Of a stretch of 64,000 nucleotides of DNA, positions 36,901 through 54,873 are shown one piece after another. Origin of the DNA: Rhynchonema sp. JSB1_4 (Eukaryota > Nematoda > Chromadorea > Monhysterida > Xyalidae); the NCBI GenBank assembly GCA_030248065.1, contig JASAMV010000351.1, forward strand, positions 1 to 64,000. Direction: 5' to 3'. Below the pieces are notes generated by a model. The model was given only the letters and a program-made list of their open reading frames with translations, was not told the origin of the DNA and did not search any database. Every line of letters begins with the position of its first letter. The stretch's first letter is position 1. Both the position numbers and the translations under genes were made by a program.

Positions 36901-39900
36901 TTTACAAACCATTTTGATGTGTTGTTGTCGTTCTTGCCAAACTTGTTGTGCACATTATGACGGCGAGTTGGCAGTACTTTTAGATTGTTCACCAGAAGCT
37001 TCCATATTGTTTACCTTGTCAGCAGTTTGGGTTTTATGGATCCGTCACAGAGTTTTGTTTCTGCTGACGAAAAATTCTCACGGCATGAAAATTACGGAAA
37101 AATTCTTTGCACATAATTAAAGTGACACGTTTTGCGTCTTTGACAAAGCCATCATCCACACAACGTTGCTCTGCAGGCTTGGTGATATACGATGGTTCTG
37201 ATACGATACTTCTGACCGCATTTGCTGCAATACTGAAAACGTTACACTCGTTTGTTCGTTGGGAGAAGTCAGAGAGATTCAAAGATACTTTGATTCGAGC
37301 ATTATAAACCTAAAATGTCGTTCAATTATCTTCGCACGCGACCAAGTCAAATTCACTTGGAGCTAGCGCGGCGAAGTGAATCTCAACAGACTGCTGGGGG
37401 ACCGATCACGGTACGGGACAGAAATCTCGTTTCAGCCCATGCTACTGTATCCTACATCTTTATAGGCCGTGTTTGAATGTTTATAGGCCCGTGGCAACTG
37501 GGGCAGTCAATTCGAGTTCTTCCTGTCATGTCTGGGATATGCCGTCGGCCTCGGGAATGTGTGGAGGTGAGACGGGTGTCGATTTCGTCTTATTTTAGTT
37601 TCTTTTGAGAAAACGAAGCAAAATGTTGCAGATTTCCCTACCTGTGCTACATGAACGGGGGCGGGGCATTCCTGCTTCCCTACATCGTTATGTTCATTGG
37701 GTGTGGCTTGCCCATTTTGTTCATGGAGATGGCCATTGGACAATACTCGTCACAAGGACCCTTGACTGTCTTTGCTCTCTGTCCCATATTCAAGGTTGGT
37801 GCCCTAGTGCCCCTGATTTAGCAAGGCACTCTCACCAATTACTGCTTTTTCAGGGTCTTGGCATCGGAATGGTGCTGTGCAGTGTATTCATGTGCATCTA
37901 CTACAACGTGCTTGCTGCCTGGACTGTCTACTACCTGGCAGCGTCCATGACCACGCAACTGCCATGGACTTGTTGTGAAAGTCGGTTATTGGGGTGCACC
38001 ATGGTAGTTGTTTGGGATCAACCATCAAATTGTGTGTATGTATATTCGCACTGATGATGACCTGGTGCACCGCGTACCTCTGACATGACAAAAGTAAACC
38101 GACGTGCTGCAAACAAAGTTCAAAATGTTTCATAACGGTTTTTGCTTTGCCAATGCGCTTGTCAAGTCCAATATTATCCGTTATCATTCCAGGTCCGTGG
38201 GCTTCCGCTCGATGCATATCATTTTCGCAAAATGACGAATGTTTGATACAGACAAATCATAGTGACAGGTGCGTGTCTGGATACTTTGGCTTGCGTTTTT
38301 TTAAATTGTTGAATATTTTATCACTGTAATTCAGATATTACCAACCTTCCTTTTTGTCACTTTAGATCCAAAAACGGATCCGTGCTAGCTAGTTGGGTTG
38401 TCGGTTCGTCGAACTTTCGGTAAGATAACAACCTGGAAGGACCTATCATGAAATGTAAATTTTTAATATTTGTCAAAAAATTCTGCAGCACTGTGGTTTA
38501 CGATGTTAATGTTGTGAACGAAACAGTGCACAAGACGGCCACCCTCCTCGTCAACAACTCAACCGTAGAAAAGGGGTTCGACTCGAGATTCGCTGCCGAC
38601 GAGTATTTCCACCATAATGTTCTCAATCTGAGCTCAGGCTAGATGTTTCAAGAACAAATTCTTTTCTTCCTGTTGGAGGCAACTGTGCCTGATTTTTCAG
38701 GGTTGACCGATCACGGTGGTATCAATCTGTACATGGTGCTATGTTTAGTTGTCGCATGGACTGTTGTGTGTCTGGTGCTCATAAAAGTTCGCAAAAATTT
38801 TCTTGTTTGCAACCATTGGAACTTTTACCAAAGTAGCAATTGGCGTTTTTGTAAAAAAAACTAAGCACCTTTTTAAATTTCAGGGAATAAAAACGTTCGG
38901 CAAGGCGGTGTATTTTACCAGCATCTTTCCGTATTTCATTATCGCTGTGCTGTTGGTGAACATGGTGACAAAGGATGGGGCTATCGACGGGTTACGGTAT
39001 TACGTGACGCCCAAATGGGAAAAGTTGCTCGAAGCCAAGGTGTGGAGCGATGCTGCTAGTCAGGTGGGTTTCTAGGATACTAGTACCACACGTAACCAAT
39101 CAAGCTCGCTGACCAGTACTTTGCAGCCTGACCTAACAGCGATGGCATTGCTGTGCTCTTGGGAGCAAGCGAGAGCCAGAGTATTGACGAGGCGCGCTTT
39201 ACAAGTCCCGTCGGACTTTGTCGAGCTGTGGCTTCGGCTGATTTCAGGCATATTAGTAGCTCAGCTTTACGTGTGTGTAGGTTGAGTTCTTATCGATAGG
39301 CCCAAACTACCGTGAAATACATAAAGGCCCATTCGAACCGGTTCAGAAAGACACACATCTGATGCGTGCTCAATCAAATGACCATTCCACACCTGATGTT
39401 TCACCATAGTTATACATATGCATGTGCATACAATCAAAGGTGTTCTACTCGACGGGCGCGTGTTTCGGCGGCACAATCACGCTGGCCAGCTACAATCGAT
39501 TCAACAACAATCTATACCGTGATGCCATTGTTGTATTGATCGGCGATTGTTTCACATCGATCGTCAGTGGATTTGTCGTGTTCAGCATTCTCGGATTCAT
39601 GGCACACAGTCAGGGCACAACTGTTGATCAGGTGATGTTTGATTATTGAAGGCTTACAGTTTAAACGCTTCCGTGGTCACCATGTGGCCAACTGGTGCAC
39701 CAGGTCACTGACGACCACCCGACGTACTACATACCGCCGCAGAAAACTTTTCATAACCTATAATAGTATCATAAATGCGACGAGCCTGAAACGGCCCGAG
39801 TTCCACGTATAACTGCAAAAATCCCAAGTGTCCACCACAAGCGTTGTGGTGACATTTACATATATGCGTATACATAATAATCGTACCACAATTCGGCAGG

Positions 39901-41116
39901 TTGTCACATCGGGTCCGGGTCTGACGTTCGTCACGTATCCGCAGTCAGTCATTCTGTTGCCAGTCAGTCCACTCTGGTCGTGTCTGTTCTTCTTCATGTT
40001 GTTCATCCTGGCGTTGAGCACGATGTTCCCAACCACCGAAAACATCATCACTTCGTTGTTGGACCAATGGCCACGACTGTTGAGACCCCACAAAGTTTGG
40101 GTTACGGTAGCCGTGTGTGTGGTGCTGTGCGCTGCTGGTGTGCCGCTATGCACTGGCGCTGGTGAGTTCGGTCATTTTCATCAGTTTCATTTCATTAATT
40201 TCATGCAATATTGCCAGGCATGTACTGGCTGCAATTGGTGGACTCGTTTGCCGTTGGTTATGCCCTGTTGCTGCTGGGATTGATCGAAGTCGTCGTTGTG
40301 GCTTGGATATACGGTGCTGATCGCCTGCTGAACGATATCGAGGTGGGAATGTGTGGAAAGCAACCAGTGCTATAGGGCATGACAATGCGTGCGTCTTTTC
40401 CGCTGCTATAATATTCAAAACTCAAAATAGAAATTAATATTGCTCGTACAAGATAATTACTTTGCCAGATCATGATCGGATACCAGCCATCACCTCGTTT
40501 CTGGTCATTCGCTTGGCGTTTCGTCACTCCGCTGTTCCTGTTGTTCTGCATCGTGTTCACGCTCAGTCAACTCGAACCACTCTACTACGCAAACTACGTG
40601 TATCCCGATTGGGCAGGTATGTTCATCTCATGCTACAACTTGTCTATCATGTTTGTACTGACACGATCAGGACCCGGCACTTCCGGTCAATAAAGCTTAT
40701 TCGTCATAAAGTGTTGGAAAGAACATAAACAGTAAACTGAGTACCAAACTGTCACTGTTTCGAGGCCCACTATTATCCAGAAAACTGTACACAATTGTTA
40801 TGTTCAGAGATGTTCGTGTCTTTTAACCAGTGCTTGCCTTGTTCATTCAGGCATCCTTGGCTGGGGCCTGACGTCGATCTCACTGCTGCCCGTCCCGATC
40901 TATTTGTGTTACAAGCTCATTGGTGGTTGGTGTCACACATTCGCTGACACCGGCTGTTTAGAAGTTTGGCGAGAGAATGTGCGTGTCAATGAGGACATTT
41001 GGGCGCCGAAAGTCGAGCTCAAAACGAAAACATTGGTGCAATTCACACCCGAACAAGATGATGTAAACGGGACACTTTTGGGACACCCTGTACGTGACAG
41101 TGAAGACCAGGAGTGA
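33989..41116 (+). CDS. SLC6-family Na+/Cl- coupled transporter, glycine/neutral amino-acid type
   Basis: SLC6 proteins are 12-TM plasma-membrane symporters moving amino acids or monoamines with Na+ and Cl-. Exons resolved: 33989-34088 and 34662-34729 (cytosolic N-terminus), about 37370-37409, 37487-37566 (TM1, [11 protein letters not shown]), 37632-37794 ([17 protein letters not shown]), from 37854 ([13 protein letters not shown]), a short exon near 38230-38272, about 38488-38637 (extracellular loop with NET, NNS and NLS glycosylation sites), 38701-38786, 38884-39063 ([13 protein letters not shown]), 39440-39631, 39900-40161 ([12 protein letters not shown]), 40218-40342, 40469-40616 and 40851-41116. 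The WEKL, ASYN and FxxLEPLYY-type segments resemble vertebrate GlyT proteins most, but substrate cannot be fixed by eye. The intron after 38637 has a GC donor. The second intron is over 2.6 kb and holds a MITE. Confidence 0.92.
34730..37369 (+). other. Long SLC6 intron(s) without recognisable exons
   Basis: Apart from the MITE at 35616-35890, this 2.6-kb interval shows no segment matching an SLC6 N-terminus. There is an imperfect hairpin at about 36186-36235 built from AGCACATGCTGC and its near-inverse around a TATATATA core. One or more short, poorly conserved N-terminal exons could be hidden here. Confidence 0.45.
35616..35890 (+). mobile_element. TA-flanked MITE, copy 2 (SLC6 intron)
   Basis: This is the second copy of the element at 22858-23121: same terminal repeats TTGGTCGCACAATGAC, TA on both flanks, 275 bp. 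Internal similarity is high over the full length (AATAATCTAGCAGATCAA, CACGTTGCCGCAGG, GCGCAACGCAACGTCA). Differences are scattered substitutions and small indels, which suggests separate insertions some time ago. Confidence 0.85.
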
Positions 41117-41304
41117 CCTGCCTGGATGATTTTCTCTTCAACTGCATTTATTTGCTTAAATTCGCTTGCACAGTAACACCTCAACGATTACATTGCACTC
41201 GATATTTATTGATGATCCGCCGAAGCTTGTTTCTTTGTTTGTATCATAATGTATTATCACAATTGTACAGATCTCCGAGTATGTTTGGTGGTCAGCGAAA
41301 TTTG

Positions 41305-41682
41305 AGGATCCTGCGGGTCCCGCGGACGGTGCGGGTGACCTTTGTGTAACACATACCCATACGCGCCCCGTGCCATCCGTGGTCGTCCCATACCCACCCG
41401 CACCATTCGCAGGCGCCCCGCGGATGGTGCGGCCCCACGCTCTCTACGTGGTTCACTGATTATTTTTCATACATTTAGCCTTTCTTACTGACTCTTTGCA
41501 ACCCGATTACAAAAACAAGGGTCCTGGTGAGCATTATGTGTAATTGAACAGTAACCCTGTCAACTGTGCTTGTACATGAACCAGCGCGGATGATGCGGGT
41601 AGGTACGGACGACAAGCGCATGGCGCGGGGCGCGTATGGGTATGTGTTACACAAAGGTTACCCGCACCGTCCGCGGGATCCT
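41305..41682. mobile_element. GC-rich foldback element behind the SLC6 gene
   Basis: Two arms of about 105 bp face each other. The left begins AGGATCCTGCGGG and continues CGCGGACGGTGCGGGT. The right, inverted, begins AGGATCCCGCGGACGG and continues in the same way through GTGTAACACATACCCATACG. Copies of CCCGCACCATTCGC fill part of the middle. No reading frame and no clear target duplication. It lies 189 bp behind the SLC6 stop codon. Confidence 0.7.
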
Positions 41683-42522
41683 AGTCATCGGACTATAACA
41701 CTGGCTGAAGTTGTATTTTCGACTTTGAGATCTTATGGCCTTGCATCACCAAGGGACCCAACTGCACAGCATGAGGACGTGATTGTTTGTTGTTTGATAG
41801 TGATGGTAGTGTGACTCTCCAGGCAAGAATCGGCCTAAATTGCTGCGTAATACAAGTTCTGGTTGCGCTTCAGTCAGAGAACAGCAAAAAATGAAACTGC
41901 AGAACCGAATAGAGTTCAGAACCAGTGGACCATTCCAATAGAATCATAAATTCTGGTCCTCTTGCCTGCACTTGGCACATTTTTTGTGCGCACGCTGCTG
42001 CACATGCACCACAGGACAATACTCAGGCCAATCTTTGAGGTTAGGAGCAATTGGATCAGTGAATTTTGAATGAAACCAGATCCATTATCATTTACACTGT
42101 TCAGTTGCCGCACTTTGCGCTACTTACACCGTTTAGTCGATATCAGACAAATAGTAACCGATTTATCTGAACATGACGAAGCGATAATATATACTGTACA
42201 TGTACATGTCGAAGGAAGGCAGGTGTCAAGAGTATGATACAACTGGCGCTCAACCGCGCCAGGAAAAGTGACAGGTTATCAACCAATCAAACGCCAAAGA
42301 GTCTGTCAAAAAGGCACCACAGAAAGAATAAAAATTGTTCCAAACAAATAATTGTGGAAACGAACTCAGCCAAGTTCATGAATCTCGCAATAATAGTAGA
42401 AGACAAGGGGAACAGCTGATCACCGGGTGTGTCAGGCAGCACATTTTTGTTGGCAGTGTTCATGTTTTTAAATGGTATCTATTTTGATTTACATATTCAA
42501 CTTTCCATAATCGTCCAAATCT
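41683..42522. other. Convergent spacer between SLC6 and SRC
   Basis: The SLC6 (plus) and SRC (minus) genes point toward each other here. No exon is evident; the spacer presumably holds both 3' UTRs. A short TACTGTACATGTACATG palindrome lies at about 42193-42209. Confidence 0.5.
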
Positions 42523-48371
<5,849 letters not shown>

Positions 48372-51300
48372 AATGGTGATTAAAACAAGGCTTTAACTTT
48401 TACGTCGAAAAATTATTATTATTTTTAATTTTGGTCCGCTGAAATCTCATTACTTTTATGATTATCTTCGTTGTGGCCTCTGAAGATGATGAAAATTTTT
48501 GGTTTGTGAATAAAAAAATAATATGCTGTAAAACTATGAAAACGGGCAACAGTCACATGTGGCTGTGGGCTGACATCGAACCACCAGAAAAGGGATTATT
48601 AGTTTGGGCCGCAGAGAGTCATTCCCAGGCAGCAACCTGACCTAATATTTTAATCGAGAGTCGACGACGGTATGTTTTCTTGGTGCTGCGAAGTCACGGC
48701 AAAAGTGCACAAAGTTTAGGTTCGAATTACCTGCATCACACTAGAACCGAAACAACAGCCATTTTGTGAGAATTAATAAACACCAGTCCATAAATATCGC
48801 GAAACGGGATAAGCATACAAAAAGGGTAGAGAACGCACGCGGGTATGTGAGAGCGCGACACGGTAAACAACCAGCACTACTGGGTTACTAAGGTGATATC
48901 GCCAAATAAGACATGGCACTACACAACATGATTGAGTACAAAATGTTTAAATTACGTGCATTACAAGCCACGGAACTGGAACGCACCTGGAGCCCATATC
49001 CGACGATGGACCACTTGGTGCACAGCAGTTTAGGTGCGGAAAGCAAGAAAACTTATCAAAAACGGAATCCGGCTACAAACAAAGGATAAACGGGCGCGAT
49101 ACGCTAAAACACAGCACGACATCAAATGCACAGGAAGGGCAGGCCAACTTGTGGGCGTTGTGCAATCGTGCACGCAGCAGTTTGGTAATCCGGGTCGGTT
49201 CCACGTTGGTTATCAGAACAGCAACTTTAAACCCCAACTTTATCCAATGATGAAGTTGATTACGCAACACGCTCGTGTAATGGAGTCGGTGTCGGCAAAT
49301 TTCGCGCACACGGGTGCGGGTGAGCAAGGGCTAAAAGTAAACTGCGTGCGCGAAGCAAGCGCAAACATGAAATATCAATACCCGGCTGCGCAGGTTTTGC
49401 GGATTAGAGTACAGAGCAAGTGTTCGCGACCGCACGCAAGACACTTTACGGTTACATACGAGTGACTTAACAGCACAAAATGTTTATCAGGTGATATGGC
49501 GGGATTGAATTTGTCGAACGGGAAAGGGCACCGAGCAGCTTTGGTTCATTACATGGACCGTTGAATAGCCCTCACTCAAATTCGTTGAACAAAATTTCGT
49601 GTGCTGCTGTATTCGTTCGACTAATATTTTCTGTTTAGTGCATGGGCGTTACGCATTACGCAGAGCGCGGTTTATGTTTATGTTGAGCAGTTTCAATAAC
49701 TACATGCAACTCTAACTGGTTGAATGATTTTGAAATGTATAAAATGCAGAATACGCGGTCATTTAGTAATATCGATAAAATTGAAAAATCCCTCTGGGAT
49801 ACTACCCACATGAAGCATCCCAATCCATAATATTGCACGGATGACCACAGGATGTGGGCTTCTGCTTATACATAAATGTACCTCATTATTTTTAAATGAT
49901 TGAAAACGTTGAATAAAGTGAAAGTGGAGCACTGAGTTCAGCCCCTGCATGATGAGAAAATACAAACTAATTTGGGACAACAGTTGAGAAAGAAATTTCT
50001 TGGAAACTGATTCTATGAACTTTTCAGTTTCAAACTTTGATGAATGCAATGTACGCCAGCTGGCCATGAGTCTTAGTTCTGTACGATTACGACAAAAACG
50101 CGAAATTCCATTCCAACACAAAAACAACAACCAGTCAACTGATCTACGCGTGTGTCGCGGAGAAAAAAGTACTGGCAATTACTGGAACGTAAAGTCAGAG
50201 TCTGCTGACTTTCATTGTGAAAGACGCGCCAAAGTTCAAAGAGTGTTTAGTTCCGCTTAGAACCACAGAGGTCTCTGCAACTTGAAACGAGTTCCGATTC
50301 AAACTTTGGACGTATCGCGTATGGAACTGCAACTGTTGCCTAGATTTTTTCTATACAACGTGTAGACAGCCCCTCGACCTCAGAACAAGTGCGCGCGACC
50401 AATTTGCTCAAACAAAGTGTGACGTACGGCTTGTCATATTTGAAGTGATTGAGCTGAGCTGCCCGATGGGGCACAGGCAGAAAGCAGAGGTTGAAACTGC
50501 AAAAAGTGTCAGGATCCTCCTCGACCTAACAAAAGCACGAGCTGAAAAACGTGCTGAAAACTTCTCACATAAAGTTTATGGATATATGTCCAGACAGATA
50601 AAAAAATGAGATTAAAGCACAATACCGGGCAAGCACACTATACACAACTGATCTGTCACGAAAGTGTGAGCTAAAAAATTGTCAAAAGAACTAAACAGAA
50701 GACGATAGCATTTTAAACTCTAACTGACAAAAGCAAAAAACTAAATCGGTCATAATGGACGCGAATTACGGACAATCCGAATCTAAACTGTTGGCATGTA
50801 ATCCGTTGACGTTGACATTTTGATCGGATGTGTTATCCCTTTGTGGTGGGCCTGAAGTCATTCAGAACATTTTGCGAACGTTTTGAGTCTCTTTCTGATT
50901 AAAGCATGAATTTGAGGTTTGCCTTGTCCAAAAGCTGCAGCATTCGGCATGTTAGGTAGGTAAGTATAGCACCAAATGATAAACACCACTCTTGCGAATG
51001 CGGCCTTTGAAAGGAAAGAGCAGAGATAAGAGAATGAAGTTATCATATGAGGATGATCGGGCCAACACATCTAATCCTCTCAGCACACACAGATCGGTCA
51101 CGAGCACATAACAAAATGCGCTCGACGCTTTCTCTTTCGTTTGATATTTTCGTTCTGAATTCTGTTGTGGAACAGAAATGCAGTTCGGGAACTTGCTGGT
51201 GCAACGTTTTAGTCAGCCACACAAAGTGCTAAGGGATAGAGATGGATAGGTTATGGAGACTTTGGGGCAACAACAGATAAGGGCAGGTATACGTAGGTAT

Positions 51301-54300
51301 AGTACCCACACCCACAATGCTCTAGCATCGGCAGAACATCAACAAATGAAAAGGCAAGACCTCTGTCTCTGTCACACGCGCACGCTGAAACACAACCAAA
51401 ATATGCTGTGTGAAGGAACAGATAGACTGAGTGGAGGAATTTTGCTCTCCCCATGTGGTTGCGACGTGTGTGGTTACGCGTACAAGGGGGACTTCGGACA
51501 CCGGGATTGGGTAGAGGCAGATGCATGCTCCAGCCCAACTCAACAAGACACCAAATGCACAATGTTGACAAAATCCGATGGAAACGTACCGCATGTGATT
51601 TTCCCATTTGCTTCGTCCGAACTTCCATTCCGATCCCGAATTACATGGTGAATTCGTTAACACAAGACGAGACACAGCAACATGCACTGTGGTATGGCAC
51701 ACAACACCGAGTTTAGCGTAGTGTGGTGGAGTGGGCAGTAGCAGTGCACATGCATCAAGGTTAAACAGTGTATGCGCATGTGTACCCATGTGGTGGAATG
51801 GAAAAGTTGCAACACATATGACCCTGATTTTGGAAGGTTGAACATGAGTGAGCATGGCACATGGTGTTATCAATCAATTGTGGAGTATTTTTGCCAAAAA
51901 GCCATGGACAAAAAGTGACATAATACAGACACAGACAGCACAAATTTGTTGAGAAACATCGCGCAAACTACCATGCCATAACATGCTTTCAGGCGAAAAT
52001 GCTTTGAAACGAACCAGCCCATAACACAAACTGTATCTTACACAAAGATCGATAGCCAGAGCAAGTGGGCTGGTTGTAAAATCAACCTGTCGCAATTGCC
52101 ATAAACACACTCCTGCTGGTTATGATACGATTCACAAAACTGTAAAGTTGGTGCACATTTTGCTGCTTGCTGCTGCAACTATTGTAGTACACACTGTGGA
52201 AATTCCGATCCAGAAACGGGGTGCGCTTTCTGATCCGGAAACGGGGTGCGCTTTCATCGTGACACATCCGATGCTGGGCCCGAAGGATGCAACTTGTATT
52301 GCTGAGACATGACAACGATCACAAAGTGTGGCTCCTACATACGTGTACAAGTATATGTGAAACAGCGCACACAGTTACAGATCAGTGATAACATTTACAT
52401 ATAAGGGTAATTTAGATCGCGGAGCGCAACTTCACCAGCTAAAAAACCATAACGACTTGACACACGAGTATAACTACCACAGTTGCAGCAACAACAGCTT
52501 AACCTAGATATTGCATGGGAACGACAACATTGAAAAACAATTGGAAACGACAAACATATCTGGCGGCATATCTGCGTGTTATTTTTACTTGAATGTGTCA
52601 TGTCACGGCACGGCTTGTAAACCGCAAGGTATACGAGGCGCTGTCAGCAAAATATGCACTTTTGTTGTTTTTTGTGCTGCAGGGTATTATTTTGAGTTTG
52701 TTATCCGATATGATTGCGCTCTGATGTTTTATAGCTGGCTGAATTTGCACAGCATTTGAGAAGGATCGTATTTCAGAAACAAGAGCAGGAGATTTGACAC
52801 CACTGTACTGTACTGAGTAAAATACAATTCAAATCAAATCCCTGGAAATTACTGGCACCAGTTAGACAATATGAAATAGCAGACATTCTCATTTTTTACC
52901 GTGCCAAACACACAAAAATATGAACGTCAACGCGGGCGGAGCGCAATGTGTACTTTATTAGCGGCTGAGAGGTCGCGCGTAACTTTGTCAGGTCATAGGT
53001 TGGGGCAGGTGAAAGTGTCGTGGAGTGGAGAACGGCAATGATTGTTTTTTGTAACTTTATTGTTGTTGTACGTTTTGACAAAATGATAATGAAGTCAAGT
53101 ACCTGCCTGCGTCAACCCACACACAGAAGTGAAAGAATGAGAAAATAAATAATAACAAAAAGGACGGCGAAAGAGAAGTTCAGAGCTGAAAGCATCGTGT
53201 GGACTTTTAGCGGAAAGAATAAGCTCGAGTCAGGTACACAAGGCAGTGCAATAAATTAGTAACCCCCAGGTCGAAGCACCATGCGGGTCAAGTCCTGGAT
53301 AGGTGTCAAAAACAGCCAAACACAACAGCCCCGGGAGGAACTTGTTGATGTTTCACGTGAGCGCAGTGCAAATATTGACCGACCGGAACAACAACACACA
53401 AACAGCCCGATGATACTGTACGTGTGTTCGTGACAGTAAATGGAGACTAACGTAGTGTTGGACAGAGCATTGCGACACATGAATAGCGCATTGTCGGGAT
53501 GTGGTGACTGATCTGCAGGCCAGAGGTGCACCCGACCAATGTTCTGGATCACCAAGTGGTCTCATTTGTGAGACGTGATCCTCGTCCAATGAATCATCCC
53601 AAGCTGGAACGCAAAGTTCTAGTATTGCCCCGTATCAAGTCAGTTACTATTGATCTAACCGTCCAACATCGGAGTTACCCAAATGTAACCCTATCCGAAA
53701 CGTAAGCAATCGATAAAATGACAAGAGACAATAGAAAAGTCTGCACTCAGCCGTAGACAACGCAGGTTCACTGTATGCTCTTGGAACAAAACAAAGAACC
53801 TCGAATTGAAGATTTTTCGGTCCAATAAATTCGGCGATTAGCATTACCGCCCGCGCAGAGACGTCAGACGTTGTTTATTTTGTGTTGCTGGTTGCACACA
53901 AAGGTGACATTTAGGTGTTCGCAATGAAATAATCATCGAGTAAGCATCCAGATCTACATTGAACAGTTTTTGTTGGGAATCGCAATGACAGCAATTCGGG
54001 ACAAACTTCTGTAATACACCAATGAAATTCCAATTCAACGGATATAATAACACAGAGCACATAAATATAACCAGAACAGCAGACAAAGCCCAGTTCATAA
54101 CAACTGATCACAATTAGGATGATAAGATACCAGCTGTCAAATTGTGACCAGATATATTTCACAATAATTCTGACAGAATAACGATGGTATCCACCATTAC
54201 GACATTCTTTTCAACATCAGTCACGGACAAGACACCAAGAATAAGACAACGATGTTTCATCAAACTCGCACACGAACGAATCTATTTGAGCGATAAGGTC

Positions 54301-54426
54301 AACAAACGATATTCAGATTTGAATAACTGCGGTCATTTGTATCGAGGATAATGCGTGGCTAAGTATCAGAACCAAGTCGGCAGCCGCACCTATTCACAAA
54401 CAAATAAACTTACAATGGCTCATATA
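48372..54426. other. 6-kb gene-poor interval upstream of SRC
   Basis: No open stretch here shows a recognisable domain or consistent splice phases. Long overlapping frames at 51250-51870 on both strands appear to reflect low stop-codon content and are not conserved-looking. The interval should contain the SRC promoter and any non-coding 5' exons. The only clear repeat is the 25-bp duplication at 52207-52255. Confidence 0.5.
52207..52255. repeat. Two-copy 25-bp tandem repeat
   Basis: GATCCAGAAACGGGGTGCGC at 52207 is followed 25 bp later by GATCCGGAAACGGGGTGCGC. One substitution separates the copies. It lies in non-coding DNA. Confidence 0.75.
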
Positions 54427-54837
54427 CAGGGTGAGCCAACAAGTACGGAACGGAAACCCTTTTGTGAGACTAGATCTCAGCCTTTAATGCACATGGAGAC
54501 ATTTTTTTAGCATTGCATTCGAAAACGTGGGCGATCTAGTTTTTTTGCGTTAAAATTTAATGTCGTCAATTACTTTGACGAATGAGGTGAGCAAAGTTGT
54601 GTGAAGGACGTTTGTTCGCACGACGTTTTTGCACGCGTTTGTAAGCATGCGAATTTGGCGCCCATCTGCTTCATGGCTCCGCAACTTCTTCATCAAAGCA
54701 TATGAAGAGACCAAATTTTAACACAAGAAACTAGATCGCCTGTGCTTTCGAATACAATACTAAAAGGATTTCCGCATGCCACTACTTCCGAGATCCAGCT
54801 TCACAAATGGATTTTCCGCACATTTTAGGTCACCCTG
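54427..54837. mobile_element. Mariner-type MITE adjoining the CHORDC1 3' end
   Basis: The element runs from CAGGGTGAGCC to the inverse GGTCACCCTG and is flanked by TA on both sides. Terminal inverted repeats extend about 130 bp with roughly three-quarters identity, sharing GATCTAGTTT and ATTCGAAA. CAGGGTG ends with TA targets are typical of Tc1/mariner-class elements. The 411-bp body has no transposase. Its right edge is 36 bp from the CHORDC1 stop codon, so the CHORDC1 3' UTR very likely enters it. Confidence 0.75.
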
Positions 54838-54873
54838 TATTTGCGAGACCAAGAAACAGATCGTCAGTCGTCG

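Noticed and set aside
49034..49465. 144-codon plus-strand frame upstream of SRC
   Set aside because: It is basic and low in hydrophobic pattern, with no recognisable motif. An antisense frame of 84 codons exists too. Not enough to call a gene.
51253..51873. Overlapping frames of 130-180 codons on both strands
   Set aside because: No domain, no splice support, and the frames overlap in antisense. The composition (many His, Cys, Leu) looks like non-coding sequence with few stops.
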